Shown here one piece after another: positions 9,646-19,196 of a stretch of 64,000 nucleotides of DNA. The notes under the pieces are model-generated. The model was given only the letters and a program-made list of their open reading frames with translations, was not told the DNA's origin and did not search any database. Source of the DNA: CAYUQT01 sp964446835. GTDB taxonomy: Bacteria; Planctomycetota; Phycisphaerae; UBA1845; JAFGLZ01. The stretch lies in contig CAYUQT010000005.1 in assembly GCA_964446835.1 (NCBI GenBank), positions 165,057-229,056 of the forward strand, given 5' to 3'. Position numbers and translations under genes: made by a program. Each line of letters opens with the position of its first letter. The first letter of the stretch is position 1.

Positions 9646-11889
9646 ATGTCTCGACCGACGCGAGGGATGACAGCGATTGCCATCGGGGTCCTTCTGAGCG
9701 CCATGGCGTGCCGGTCATGGGCGGAACAGGTTCCCAGAATACGCATCGTCGTCGCCGCAAACGCCTCTCCGCTGGAGCAACTGGCCGGAACAGAACTGAA
9801 GACGATCGTCGAACGCCTCTTTGAGGTTCAGTGTGTGGGGCGAGACGATGCGGGCCAGGTATCCTCCGTCATCCTGCTGGGCAGCCCCAAGACCCACCCC
9901 GCCGTAGCCGAGGCCGCAGGAACGAGCTGGCCCAACGTCACGAACCAGGGCATCGTGCTTCGCCGGGCTGCAAGGGATTGTCCCACGATGATCGTCGGTG
10001 GCGGCAGTCCGGTCGCTACGCTGTGGGCCGTTTACGAATTCGGTCATCGCCTGGGGGTTCGATACCTCGCGAAGGAAGACGTCTATCCGAGCCGGCGCGC
10101 ATTCAGCGGCCTTCCCGACTGGAACCTCGCTATCGAACCCACCCTTCGCACCCGATGCTGGCGACTGATCAACGATCTGCCGGAGGGACCGGTCTCATGG
10201 TCGATGGAGGAGAACCGCCGGTTCCTGCGACAGATGGCCAAGCAGAAGTTCAATCGAGTGTTCATCTCGTTCTGGCCGTGCCAACCCTTCGTCCACTACA
10301 CGTTTCGCGGCATGCCCAAGCCGCCCGGCGTGCTGTTCTTTGGCATGAGGTATCCCATCGACAGCGGGATGGTCGGTCGGGACCGGTTCGGCACCATGAC
10401 GGAATTCACGAACCCCGAGTTCGCGGGCGCCCGCTCGCCGGAGGAGCTGACCCAGCGGGCCCTCGCCCTGGCACGCGGCATCCTTCAGGAGGCCAAGTCC
10501 CTCGGCATGGAGACGGGACTGATCGTCCAGCCGTTTGAATGGCCACGGGCATTCATGAAGGTGCTGCCGGGCTCGGAACCGGCTCACCAGCTTGGTGAAT
10601 TGACCGCCGGTCCGGGCAAGGCCCAACCGATGGACGACCCCCTCCTTCGCGACATGGTGGCCACCATCATCCGGGCGTATGTCGAGACCTACCCCGAGGC
10701 GGACTACCTGCAGATCGGCATGCCGGAACACCGCGGCTGGATCGGCCAGTCTCCGCAGGCCTTCGAGACGCTCAAGGCACGATACGACGTGCGCGACCTG
10801 GGGACCTATGAATCGCTGTGCGCCAGGGCTCGTGCTCGCACGTCTTTTCCGGGCGGCGGAGAGCGGGTCGAGACCATGCTGAAGGGCGATCTTGCCGCCC
10901 TGAGCTTTATGGATTCACTGGTGCGCGACAAGCGGCTCCTAGCCCGACCGGGCCAGGGTGACGTGCGACTGGTGTATGCCAACGTTGTCGAAGAACTGTT
11001 CCCTCTGATGGGAAAGATGATGCCAGCCGGGGGAGAGATCCTGAGCTTCATCGACTACACGGCCAGCCGTCAGCTCCGCCAGCGGGACCTTCTGAAGCAG
11101 AGGCCACCGACCCATGTGGGCGCGAACCTCACGTTCACGCTGGCCGACGACAACGTCGGCATCTTGCCGCAACTGGCCACCGAATCGCTCCACGAACTGA
11201 CGAAAGACCTGCGAGCCAACGGCTGGAGCGGGTTTCTGACCCGATACTGGACCATCGGCGATCTCGACCCGACGATTCACTACCTGGCCAGGGCGAGCTG
11301 GGATGCCGAGATGACGCCCGAATCCGCATATCGCGACCTGATCGAGAATGTCTGCGGAACCGAAAGCGTTCCCAGGGCCGTCCAGGCATTCCAGACCATC
11401 GAGCAGATCACGCAGGGACTCGACCAGTATGGTCTGGGCTTCGGATTCGCCGTTCCCGGCATGATGACCCAGCACTACCACGCTGGAGGTCTGTCGAAGG
11501 AGATCAAGGCCGACCGGGACCGCTATGACAAGGCCCTCGGGCAGATGCGTCTGGCCCGTCAGCGAAGCCGTCCAGCAGGACATCGCCTGCTCGACTACCA
11601 CATCGGGCGGCTCACGTTTGCGGTGAAATACCTCAATGCCGCCGAGGATTTTGGTGCCACCAGCAGGGCCGAGAAGGCCGGCAACCGCCCCGAGGCCCTC
11701 CGATGCATCCAACGCGCCGACCGGAGCATCCGCGAAGCCCTCGGCGCCTACGCCCAGGTCGCGGAAGACTACGGCGACCTCGGCGCCATCGCCATGATGA
11801 ACGCCTTCTGCTATCGCCCGATCCGGGACAAACACCATGCCCTGGGCGGAGGCGCGGAGCAGACGGGATCCACTCGTCCTTCGCCATAA
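9646..11889 (+). CDS. Secreted alpha-glucuronidase-like / DUF4838-type glycosidase
   Basis: A 747-residue exported protein with a signal peptide (about 1-26). The N-terminal domain (about 28-145, ASPLEQLAGTELKTIVERLF... WAVYEFGHRLGVRYL) matches the arrangement seen at the N-terminus of GH67 alpha-glucuronidases and of DUF4838 proteins. A TIM-barrel-like region follows (about 165-560; NRVFISFWP, TGLIVQPFEW, DYLQIGMPEH), then a helical C-terminal part. The catalytic residues cannot be assigned with certainty. A likely ribosome site (AACGGAGA) lies just before ATG 9646. The azoreductase gene follows after 12 nt, suggesting co-transcription. Activity on glucuronic-acid-containing glycans is inference. 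Confidence 0.65.
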   Translation: MSRPTRGMTAIAIGVLLSAMACRSWAEQVPRIRIVVAANASPLEQLAGTELKTIVERLFEVQCVGRDDAGQVSSVILLGSPKTHPAVAEAAGTSWPNVTNQGIVLRRAARDCPTMIVGGGSPVATLWAVYEFGHRLGVRYLAKEDVYPSRRAFSGLPDWNLAIEPTLRTRCWRLINDLPEGPVSWSMEENRRFLRQMAKQKFNRVFISFWPCQPFVHYTFRGMPKPPGVLFFGMRYPIDSGMVGRDRFGTMTEFTNPEFAGARSPEELTQRALALARGILQEAKSLGMETGLIVQPFEWPRAFMKVLPGSEPAHQLGELTAGPGKAQPMDDPLLRDMVATIIRAYVETYPEADYLQIGMPEHRGWIGQSPQAFETLKARYDVRDLGTYESLCARARARTSFPGGGERVETMLKGDLAALSFMDSLVRDKRLLARPGQGDVRLVYANVVEELFPLMGKMMPAGGEILSFIDYTASRQLRQRDLLKQRPPTHVGANLTFTLADDNVGILPQLATESLHELTKDLRANGWSGFLTRYWTIGDLDPTIHYLARASWDAEMTPESAYRDLIENVCGTESVPRAVQAFQTIEQITQGLDQYGLGFGFAVPGMMTQHYHAGGLSKEIKADRDRYDKALGQMRLARQRSRPAGHRLLDYHIGRLTFAVKYLNAAEDFGATSRAEKAGNRPEALRCIQRADRSIREALGAYAQVAEDYGDLGAIAMMNAFCYRPIRDKHHALGGGAEQTGSTRPSP

Positions 11890-11901
11890 GGAGAAACGAA
11901 C

Positions 11902-12534
11902 ATGAACCGAATCCTTCACGTCATCTGTTCACCGAGAGGCGAGCGATCGTACGCTGCGAAGGTCTCGGGGGCCTTCCTTCGCGCGTATCAGCGACGCACG
12001 CCCTCTGCCACCGTCGATACCCTCGACGTCTTCAGCACCGAGTTGCCCGCCTTTGACGGCCTGGCCGTCCAGGCGAAGTACACGATCCTGCACGGTCAGG
12101 AGCACACGGCGGTCGAACGGGAGGCATGGCGGCGTGTCGAGACGGTCATCGAACGGTTCAAGCAGGCAGATCTCTACGTCATGGCCGTCCCGATGTGGAA
12201 TTTCGGTCTGCCCTATCGGCTGAAGCAGTACATCGATCTGATCGTCCAGCCCGGCTACACGTTCTCCTTCACGCCGGCGGACGGCTTCAAGGGTCTCCTG
12301 TCGGACAAACGGGCATTTGTCGCCTATTCGCGAGGTGGCGAATACGCCAGTCCTCAGGCCGCCATGAGCTTCGACTTCCAGAGGCGACACCTCGAACTCG
12401 TCTTAGGATTCATGGGCATCGGCATCGCGGGATCGGTCGTCGTTGAACCCACACTGGCCGGCGGTCCGGAGGTGGCCTCCGAGAAGCTGAAGTCTGCCAT
12501 AGCGGAGGCCGAGCGGCTCGCTGCCACCGTCTGA
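11902..12534 (+). CDS. azoR: FMN-dependent NADH-azoreductase
   Basis: A 210-residue flavodoxin-fold quinone/azo reductase, the normal size for AzoR. The phosphate-binding loop is visible at SPRGERSYAAKVSGAF (about 10-25). The flavin-contacting segment PMWNFGLPYRLKQYID (about 95-110) and YSRGGEY (about 147-153) are both family signatures. It would reduce quinones or azo compounds with two electrons in the cytoplasm, protecting against electrophilic stress. It starts 12 nt after the preceding glycosidase gene, with AAGGAG 9 nt upstream of the ATG, so it is probably co-transcribed, though a functional link is not evident. Confidence 0.88.
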   Translation: MNRILHVICSPRGERSYAAKVSGAFLRAYQRRTPSATVDTLDVFSTELPAFDGLAVQAKYTILHGQEHTAVEREAWRRVETVIERFKQADLYVMAVPMWNFGLPYRLKQYIDLIVQPGYTFSFTPADGFKGLLSDKRAFVAYSRGGEYASPQAAMSFDFQRRHLELVLGFMGIGIAGSVVVEPTLAGGPEVASEKLKSAIAEAERLAATV

Positions 12535-12600
12535 CTCGGAACATGTGCGAGATCGCTCTTGGCGAAGAACTATTCGCGGGCATCGCAAAGGGTCATCTCC

Positions 12601-12629
12601 TTGCCATAGACCTGCCGATTACTTACACT
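12601..12629 (+). promoter_or_regulatory. Candidate promoter for the GH57 gene
   Basis: TTGCCA (12601-12606) and TACACT (12624-12629) with a 17-bp spacer, about 95 bp upstream of the GH57 start codon. Pattern-based only. Confidence 0.35.
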
Positions 12630-12722
12630 GATAACGTTGTTCCAGCCGGCCCACGTTGGGGTTAGCTGATTCACTTTACAATGTCCGCTCATTCTTGAAT
12701 CGTAGAAGGAACCGACAAACAT

Positions 12723-13982
12723 ATGGCATCCGTCTGCTTCTACTTTCACGTTCATCAGCCCTTCCGCTTACGTCGGTACAGTGTCTTCGATTACGACACG
12801 AACTACTTCTGGGATTACAAGAACCGAGAGATACTCCATAAGGTTGCCCACAAGTGTTATCTTCCGGCCAACCAACTCCTGCTCGATCTGATCCGTCAGT
12901 ACCAGGGGCGATTCAAGGTTGCCTTCTCGGTCACAGGCGTGATCCTCGATCAGATGGCGGCCTACTGTCCCGAAGCGCTGGCCAGCTTCAAGGAACTCGC
13001 CAAGACGGGATGCGTCGAATTCGTAGCGGAGACGTACTACCACTCGCTGGCGTTTCTCTACAGCCGCGATGAGTTCGCCGCCCAGGTCGAGATGCAGTGC
13101 CAGAAGCTAAAAGAGACCTTCGGCTGCGAAGCTCAGGTCTTTCGCAACACCGAGCTGATCTACAACAACGACGTGGCACACTTCATTTCGCAGATGGGCT
13201 TCCGCGGCATTCTGGCCGAAGGCGCCGACCAGATCCTCGGATATCGCAGCCCGGCCTATCTGTACTATCCGCCGAAATGCCGCAACATCGCCCTGCTGCT
13301 GAAGCACTATCGCCTCAGCGACGACATCGCGTTCCGCTTCGGCAATCGCGGCTGGAACGAGTGGCCCCTGACCGCCGAGAAGTTCACGAAATGGGTCAAC
13401 CAGGTGAACGGCAACGGGTTCACGGTCAATCTGTTCATGGACTACGAGACTTTCGGGGAACACCAGTGGGCGGACACCGGGATCTTCGAGTTCATGCGCA
13501 AGCTGCCCGAAGAGATCTTCCGTCACCCCGACAACGACTTCGCCACCCCGAGCGAGGTGATCAACAAATACGAGGTCTCGGGTGAGTTTGACGCCCCCCA
13601 CATGATCAGTTGGGCCGATACCGAACGCGATCTCTCGGCCTGGCTGGGCAACGCGATGCAGTCGAACGCCCTCCACGAGCTCTATCGCCTGGAAGGGGCG
13701 GTTAAGGCCTCGCGCGATCCGCAGTTGATCCAGGACTGGCGCATGCTCCAGACCTCGGATCACTTCTACTACATGTGCACGAAGTACTTCTCCGACGGAG
13801 ACGTTCACAAGTACTTCAACCCCTATGAGTCGCCGTACGATTCGTACATCAACTTCATGAACGTCCTGGATAACATCCGTGCGCGGCTCAAGGATCACCA
13901 GCGGTCCCAAGCCCCGGTGCTTGCGTCGCAACCCGGACCGACGCTCCGGGCCAGCCGGACCGATCAGTCGCACGTGGCGTAG
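12723..13982 (+). CDS. GH57 alpha-amylase-type glycoside hydrolase
   Basis: A 419-residue cytoplasmic GH57 enzyme with no signal peptide, expected to act on alpha-1,4-glucans such as glycogen or maltodextrin. The five family motifs are largely recognisable: HVHQP (9-13), AETYYHSL (102-109), the nucleophile Glu144 in FRNTE, a WNEWP region (211-215), and MDYETFGEHQ with the acid/base Asp240. The final 40 residues are low-complexity and lie outside the barrel. Length is typical of the smaller GH57 amylases. Its transcript ends at the shared terminator at 14011-14043, and a promoter candidate lies at 12601-12629, so it is probably monocistronic. Confidence 0.9.
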   Translation: MASVCFYFHVHQPFRLRRYSVFDYDTNYFWDYKNREILHKVAHKCYLPANQLLLDLIRQYQGRFKVAFSVTGVILDQMAAYCPEALASFKELAKTGCVEFVAETYYHSLAFLYSRDEFAAQVEMQCQKLKETFGCEAQVFRNTELIYNNDVAHFISQMGFRGILAEGADQILGYRSPAYLYYPPKCRNIALLLKHYRLSDDIAFRFGNRGWNEWPLTAEKFTKWVNQVNGNGFTVNLFMDYETFGEHQWADTGIFEFMRKLPEEIFRHPDNDFATPSEVINKYEVSGEFDAPHMISWADTERDLSAWLGNAMQSNALHELYRLEGAVKASRDPQLIQDWRMLQTSDHFYYMCTKYFSDGDVHKYFNPYESPYDSYINFMNVLDNIRARLKDHQRSQAPVLASQPGPTLRASRTDQSHVA

Positions 13983-14010
13983 CCTTGACGCGAAACAGAC
14001 TCGAAATGAG

Positions 14011-14043
14011 AAAAGCCTGATCCGAGAAACGGATCAGGCTTTT
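14011..14043. terminator. Bidirectional intrinsic terminator
   Basis: A perfect 14-bp inverted repeat (arms 14011-14024 and 14030-14043) with a 5-nt loop. A-rich on the left and T-rich on the right, it can end both the GH57 transcript (+) and the dnaG-rpoD transcript (-). Confidence 0.9.
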
Positions 14044-14103
14044 CTTGATGAACATGAGGAGACGAGGTCAGGTGAGCCTGCCTCATTCCGGTCGGGCCTC
14101 CGA

Positions 14104-15963
14104 CTACTTCGGCAGTGACCCATCCAGGAAGCCCTGAAGCTTGCGGGCCCGAACGGGATGCTGAAGCTTGCGGATGGCCTTGGCTTCCACCTGCCGGACA
14201 CGCTCTCGCGTGACCTTGAAGATGCGTCCCACCTCTTCCAGTGTGTAGGTGTAGCCGTCGCCGATGCCATATCGCAGCTTGATGATCTCGCGTTCGCGAT
14301 ACGTCAGGGTCTTGAGAACCTGCTCGATCCGATCCTTGAGCATCTCCTGGGTGGCGGTGTGCACCGGGCTCTCGACGGATTCGTCCTCGATGAAATCGCC
14401 GAAGTAGGAGTCCTCACTCTCGCCGACCGGACGATCGAGGCTGATCGGGTGGCGGCTGATCTTCAGGACGCGCCGCGCCTCTCCGACGGGCATCCGGGCC
14501 ACCCGGGCGATCTCGGCGATGTCCGGCTCACGCCCCAGGTCCTGAAGCAACTGCTTGCTGATGTTCCGCAGTTTGCTCATGGTCTCGATCATATGAACCG
14601 GAATGCGGATGGTCCGGGCATGGTCGGCAATGGCGCGGGTGATGGCCTGGCGGATCCACCATGTGGCATAGGTGCTGAACTTGTAGCCACGGCGATACTC
14701 ATACTTGTCGACCGCCCGCATCAGACCCGTGTTGCCTTCCTGAATGATGTCGAGGAAGCTCAGGCCCCGATTGCGGTACTTCTTGGCGATCGAAACAACC
14801 AGTCGCAGGTTGCCGCCCGACAGCTTCCGCTTGGCATCTTCGTATTCACTGAAGACGCGGCGGATGTCCTGCGTTCGAGAGGAAACCTCCTCCGGCGTCT
14901 CCATGACGAGACTGCACATGCCGGCGAGTTCCTCTTTCATATCCTGGAGGTCCGCCGCCGGAACGCTGGACTTCTTGCCGCACACGGTGATGTCGTCTCG
15001 CAGGTCCACCATCTTGTGAGACAGCGAGTCGAGCCGCTTGAACATGCCCTGAATCCGAGCCGTACGGAGGCTCAGTTCTTCCAGCAGCTTCGCGGCCTTG
15101 CGGCGCCGCTTATTCATTTCCTTCTTGAACTTCTCGCGGTTCTGAGCCGACGACTTGGAGTCGGCGATCTTGGCCCAGTCCTCTTCGTTCAGCGCCATGA
15201 GCTTGCGAACGGTGGCGAGGTTGCCCGGCAGACGCTTGGTAATGGTCTGCTTGGCCATGCTTTCACTGGTGCTGATCCGCATCGTGCGGTCGAAGGGCAA
15301 CTGTCCGTCGCCGACCTGCTGAAGGATATCCACCGCTTGGCCGATGCAGTAGTCGCTCTCCAGCACCTTCCGACGAAACGCCGTACGCGTCAGTTCGATC
15401 TTCTTGGCCAGTGCGATTTCCTGATCGCGCGTCAGCAGCGGAATTTCGCCCATCTGCGTCAGATACATCCGGACGGGATCGTCGATACGACGCGTGGACG
15501 CCTCGGCCAGTTCTTCGGTAAGGTTGAGGTCTTCTTCTTCCTCGTCGAGTTCCTCTTTGCCGGCCGCCTTGCGACGTTCATCTTCGGCAAAGGTCACCCG
15601 GTCGGCCTCGGCCGCATCGATCATCTTGATCTTGTTGTCTTCGATCTGAGTCAGAACGCCTTCCAGCCGATCCGGAGAAATCGCCTCGTCGGGCAGGGTT
15701 TCGTTGAGCTCTTCCCATGTGAGCCAACCGCGAGCCTTGCCGCGGGTGATGAGTTCGCTCACGGCGGCATCCACCGGATCGAGACGGGGCGACGTGCCAT
15801 CCGCGGCCTTCGGCGGCGCCGGAGGAACAGGAAGAGTGGGCGGACGCCGACCCGCCGCATCCGGCGATGGGTGAGTCTCACCCTTTGCAGGCAACTTCTT
15901 GCCGGCCTTGGATTGTTCAACTTGTCCGCGACTCTGTCGTTTCACCGTTGTCTCCAAACCCAA
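14104..15963 (-). CDS. rpoD: RNA polymerase primary sigma factor RpoD
   Basis: The housekeeping sigma-70 factor, 619 residues. A region 1.1-like N-terminus (about 60-140) is followed by an acidic stretch, region 1.2 (DDPVRMYLTQMGEIPLLT), a non-conserved insertion, and region 2 (GGNLRLVVSIAKKYRNRGL ... STYATWWIRQAITRAIADHA) for -10 melting. Region 3 follows, then the region 4 helix-turn-helix (TLEEVGRIFKVTRERVRQVE) for -35 binding. The longest frame uses TTG at 15963 with GAAGG upstream. A GTG at 15945 with GGAG 6 nt upstream would remove only six residues and is equally likely. It lies 54 nt or so downstream of dnaG, as in the classic macromolecular-synthesis operon but without rpsU. Confidence 0.96.
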   Translation of the reverse strand: MGLETTVKRQSRGQVEQSKAGKKLPAKGETHPSPDAAGRRPPTLPVPPAPPKAADGTSPRLDPVDAAVSELITRGKARGWLTWEELNETLPDEAISPDRLEGVLTQIEDNKIKMIDAAEADRVTFAEDERRKAAGKEELDEEEEDLNLTEELAEASTRRIDDPVRMYLTQMGEIPLLTRDQEIALAKKIELTRTAFRRKVLESDYCIGQAVDILQQVGDGQLPFDRTMRISTSESMAKQTITKRLPGNLATVRKLMALNEEDWAKIADSKSSAQNREKFKKEMNKRRRKAAKLLEELSLRTARIQGMFKRLDSLSHKMVDLRDDITVCGKKSSVPAADLQDMKEELAGMCSLVMETPEEVSSRTQDIRRVFSEYEDAKRKLSGGNLRLVVSIAKKYRNRGLSFLDIIQEGNTGLMRAVDKYEYRRGYKFSTYATWWIRQAITRAIADHARTIRIPVHMIETMSKLRNISKQLLQDLGREPDIAEIARVARMPVGEARRVLKISRHPISLDRPVGESEDSYFGDFIEDESVESPVHTATQEMLKDRIEQVLKTLTYREREIIKLRYGIGDGYTYTLEEVGRIFKVTRERVRQVEAKAIRKLQHPVRARKLQGFLDGSLPK

Positions 15964-16017
15964 AAGATACCTTCCGTATTCCGCTCCGTGCTGCGCGTCT
16001 TTACAACTCTCATGCCG

Positions 16018-17913
16018 CTACTGCACGATCGAGCCCTGCCCCTGCGAGCCCTTGCCCGAAGAGGAGATCATGTTGAGCGGCAACGGACCTTTTCGCTGCT
16101 TGATTCGTGTCGCCAAGGCCGTCAGGAGCGGATCCTGATCCTGCTTTGACATCTCCGCGGCACCGCTTTGCAGACGCCGTGCCGCCTCTTTGGACAACTG
16201 CTCGTTCTCAAGCTCCTGCAATCGCCGTACGGACAGTTCGATGGTGGCCCCGAAATTCCCCCGAGCCTCTCCCGCCTCCTGCAGGTCGGTAATCAGACGG
16301 GCGTATCTCGGTTCTTCCATCTGAGCGATCAACTCACTGACCGTGAACTCCCCGAACTCACCGGCCATCCTCACGAGGGTCTGCGCCACCGTCCGAAGGT
16401 CCGGATCCTCGAAACAACTCGGATCGAAATGGGTCCCCAGCCCCTCGAAGTACCCGGGCTCGTTGATCAGAACCTCCAGGATTTCCCTCATCGCCCGCTG
16501 TCCGGCATCCGAGACACCTGCCCGAACCGGCGGGGCCTCGGCTGCGGTCGGCTCACGATCGGGCGAAGCGTCTCTCTTGACCCGGTCGCCGACACCGCGA
16601 ACGTACCGGGTCAATTGCCTGTACAACTCAACCGAAGGTACGGCCAGTAGCTTGCTCAACTGATTCAGAACCAACCCTCGCTGAATCGCATTGGTCGATC
16701 TGAAAACAGCGGACGTCGCCACGAGCGAGAGAAACTCCTCGACGGCCTGCCTCCGGGCGGGGCCGGACTCGGCGTCGGTATAGTGCCTGCTCACGGCCCG
16801 CCATTTGAATTCTAGCGCGCTGATCGCTCCGTTCAACGTCGCTTCGAACGCTTCAGCCCCCCTGGCAATCAGAAAGTCGCAGGGGTCTTTACCCTCAGCC
16901 ACCTGAACCAGCTTCACATCAAGTTGCTGGGTCAGAAACAGCTCCAACCCACGTTCGGCCGCCCGGGTACCCGCCTCGTCTGAATCGAAGACCAGGTACA
17001 CGTTATCGGTGTAGCGCCTCAGAAGACGGATGTGGTTGGGGGTCAAAGCCGTACCGAGGGTGGCCACCGTCTCGCAGAACCCATGCTGATGGGCCATCAT
17101 GCAATCTGTGTAGCCCTCAACCACAATCGCCCGCTTCTTCTGGGTGATAGCCTCCTTGGCCTGCCACAAGCCGTAAAGGTGGCTTCCCTTGTCGAAGATC
17201 GCCGTCTCGGGCGTGTTCAGATACTTGGCACGATCGTCGCCGAGCGTCCTTCCGCCGAAGGCGATCACATGCCCCGCAACGTCCAGTATCGGGAACATCA
17301 GACGATCATAGAAGGTGTCCCGAAAACCACCACTGGTAGATCGCGGACGCACCAACCCGGCCGCCAGAAGGGTCTTTGTTGAAAGCCCCAACTTGGCGCC
17401 CGCCGCACACAGGGCATCCCAACTGGCGGGAGCGTAGCCCACACCAAAGGACTCAGAAAACCCTGCGTCGAGACGCCGCTTGTCCACATACTGCCGAGCC
17501 TTCTGGCCAAGCTGAGGGTCGAGCAGCCATTTACGGAAGAGGTCCCGGGCCCATTCGTTGGCCTTGTATAGGGCCAACTTGCCCGTCTGTTCATCCCCTC
17601 CGTGATTGTGGCCTTCGTGGTCCAGCGATATTCCCGCCCGGGCCGCCAACAGCCGCCTGGACTCGGCGAACCCCACCTTCTCCCGCAACTGAACGAAGGT
17701 GAAGACATCCCCACCTGCGTTGCACCCAAAGCATTTGAAAATCTGCTTGGCCTGACTGACGTTGAAGGAAGGGGTCTTCTCCGAGTGGAATGGACACAAG
17801 CCAATCCAGTTTTGCCCGCGCTTCTTGAGACTCACGCTTTCGGCGACAAGATCAACAATATCTATAGACTGCTGAATCTGTCGAGTCACTGATTCAAGAA
17901 ACGCACGTACCAC
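16018..17913 (-). CDS. dnaG: DNA primase DnaG
   Basis: Synthesises RNA primers for replication; 631 residues. The N-terminal zinc domain is complete (CPFHSEKTPSF then CFGCNAGGD, a CHC2 set). The TOPRIM catalytic core shows VVEGYTDCMMAHQHG with the metal-binding Glu, and FDSDEAG with the acidic pair. The C-terminal 200 residues form the helicase-binding region and are poorly conserved. The longest frame begins at TTG 17928, but GTG 17913 has GGGAGG 4 nt upstream and gives the usual DnaG beginning, so I chose it. Transcription probably begins from the promoter at 18035-18063 and continues into rpoD. Confidence 0.95.
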   Translation of the reverse strand: MVRAFLESVTRQIQQSIDIVDLVAESVSLKKRGQNWIGLCPFHSEKTPSFNVSQAKQIFKCFGCNAGGDVFTFVQLREKVGFAESRRLLAARAGISLDHEGHNHGGDEQTGKLALYKANEWARDLFRKWLLDPQLGQKARQYVDKRRLDAGFSESFGVGYAPASWDALCAAGAKLGLSTKTLLAAGLVRPRSTSGGFRDTFYDRLMFPILDVAGHVIAFGGRTLGDDRAKYLNTPETAIFDKGSHLYGLWQAKEAITQKKRAIVVEGYTDCMMAHQHGFCETVATLGTALTPNHIRLLRRYTDNVYLVFDSDEAGTRAAERGLELFLTQQLDVKLVQVAEGKDPCDFLIARGAEAFEATLNGAISALEFKWRAVSRHYTDAESGPARRQAVEEFLSLVATSAVFRSTNAIQRGLVLNQLSKLLAVPSVELYRQLTRYVRGVGDRVKRDASPDREPTAAEAPPVRAGVSDAGQRAMREILEVLINEPGYFEGLGTHFDPSCFEDPDLRTVAQTLVRMAGEFGEFTVSELIAQMEEPRYARLITDLQEAGEARGNFGATIELSVRRLQELENEQLSKEAARRLQSGAAEMSKQDQDPLLTALATRIKQRKGPLPLNMISSSGKGSQGQGSIVQ

Positions 17914-18467
17914 AATGCCTCCCTGCAAGGCCTGTATGTCACCTAATACAACCTAGATTCTTGTGTTTCTTGGATTAAAGAACGCGCGCCTTAAGCAGTG
18001 CTAGAAGCCAGTCCCTATCGCTCAGAATTGAGGAAGTATACATCGTGTCTTGGCCTCGGTCAAATTGGGAGCGGGGCTCTTTGCAACAATAACTTCTTTT
18101 GTTCTGAGACCTTGGATCATGTTTGCCAATACTGCGATGCGACGAGGCTCACAACAACACCGTATTAGTACTATCCAAACTCTTGGTTTGGTATTATACA
18201 CCATCATCACAATGAAGATACTTGTTTGTGGCATTGCACTGAATTAATCCGACCCCTGGTTGCCTGAGGCAGGTGGAGCACGGCGGTCTCCAACGGACAT
18301 CAGGAGAACGTTGCCTGCAATATCGCTCTCAGCCTTTGCGGCTTGGTTCCAGCAACTCGCCCTCGACAGAGGACCTGCCTTTCGTAGAATGGCAGGGGGA
18401 GGGCTTCAAGCATGACTTCATGAATAGCGGAGATTCGTCCGATACTGACAGCTATGAGGTTCTGACC
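17914..18467. other. AT-richer intergenic region, 554 bp
   Basis: It holds the dnaG promoter (18035-18063) and a small hairpin, CCAAAC at 18175-18180 and GTTTGG at 18186-18191, of unknown meaning. Base composition is clearly more AT-rich than the flanking genes between about 17940 and 18250. ORFs of 65-70 codons are present on both strands but show no domain or ribosome site, so I treat the stretch as non-coding. From 18273 the frame of the following glycosyltransferase is open but probably untranslated. Confidence 0.5.
18035..18063 (-). promoter_or_regulatory. Sigma-70 promoter of the dnaG-rpoD operon
   Basis: Read on the minus strand, TTGACC (18063-18058) and TATACT (18040-18035) are separated by exactly 17 bp, a near-consensus promoter. 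It predicts a leader of about 115 nt before the dnaG GTG. Confidence 0.7.
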
Positions 18468-19196
18468 ATGTCCGATGCAAGTGAGAAACCCATCGACGTT
18501 TCCGTAGTGGTCCCCACGTACAAGGAGGTCGAGAACCTTCCCCTTGTCGTGCCTGCGATTCATCAGGCGCTCAAGGACGGAGGCCTCCATGGCGAAATCC
18601 TCGTCGTCGACGACAACAGCAGTGACGGCAGTGAACAGGCTATCGAGCGACTTGCCGAACAGGGCTGCCCTGTCCGAATCATTGTCCGCAAGGACGAGCG
18701 AGGGCTGAGCACTGCGGTCATCCGCGGATTTGATGAGTCCAAAGGGAACAACCTCTTGTGCATGGATGCCGACCTGAGCCATCCGCCGTCGGCGATCCCG
18801 GAGATGGTCCGTTCGCTGACCGACGGGCAGACAGAATTCGTCATCGGAAGCCGATATTGCCCCGGCGGCACCACCGACGCCACCTGGGGGGTGTTCCGGT
18901 GGCTCAATTCGAAGGTGGCGATGACGCTCGCCTGGCCACTGACCCGTCTGTACGACCCGATGTCGGGCTTCTTCGCCCTGCCCCGTGCCGTCTATCAGCG
19001 CGCCTCCAAACTCAATCCCATCGGCTACAAGATCGCCCTGGAGCTTCTGATCAAGTGCCGGTGTCGCACGGTCCGTGAGATACCGATCCACTTTGCCGAT
19101 CGGCGACTGGGAACCAGCAAACTGAGCCTCCGAGAGCAGTTGAACTACCTGCGTCATCTGAAACGACTGTACGGGTTCCGCATTCTGGGAAGGTGA
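18468..19196 (+). CDS. Dolichyl-phosphate mannose synthase-type glycosyltransferase (GT2)
   Basis: A 242-residue GT-A enzyme that would transfer a hexose to a polyprenyl phosphate at the membrane surface. Family marks are DVSVVVPTYKEVENLPLV (about 9-26), VVDDNSSDGS (about 47-56), and CMDADLSHPP with the DxD metal site (about 97-106). The later block YDPMSGFFALPR is also typical. No C-terminal transmembrane helices are visible, so it is the short, DPM1-like form. ATG 18468 has GAGG 8 nt upstream and gives the normal start; a longer frame from 18273 lacks a ribosome site. Its stop codon overlaps the comF-like start, indicating coupling. Confidence 0.85.
   Translation: MSDASEKPIDVSVVVPTYKEVENLPLVVPAIHQALKDGGLHGEILVVDDNSSDGSEQAIERLAEQGCPVRIIVRKDERGLSTAVIRGFDESKGNNLLCMDADLSHPPSAIPEMVRSLTDGQTEFVIGSRYCPGGTTDATWGVFRWLNSKVAMTLAWPLTRLYDPMSGFFALPRAVYQRASKLNPIGYKIALELLIKCRCRTVREIPIHFADRRLGTSKLSLREQLNYLRHLKRLYGFRILGR

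Noticed and set aside
14158..16149. Long plus-strand ORF of 663 codons opposite rpoD and dnaG
   Set aside because: It is antisense to rpoD, whose domains are unmistakable, and its translation shows no family; long antisense frames are common in GC-rich DNA.
18022..18247. Small ORFs on both strands upstream of dnaG
   Set aside because: They lie over the dnaG promoter in an AT-richer stretch, with no ribosome sites or recognisable domains.
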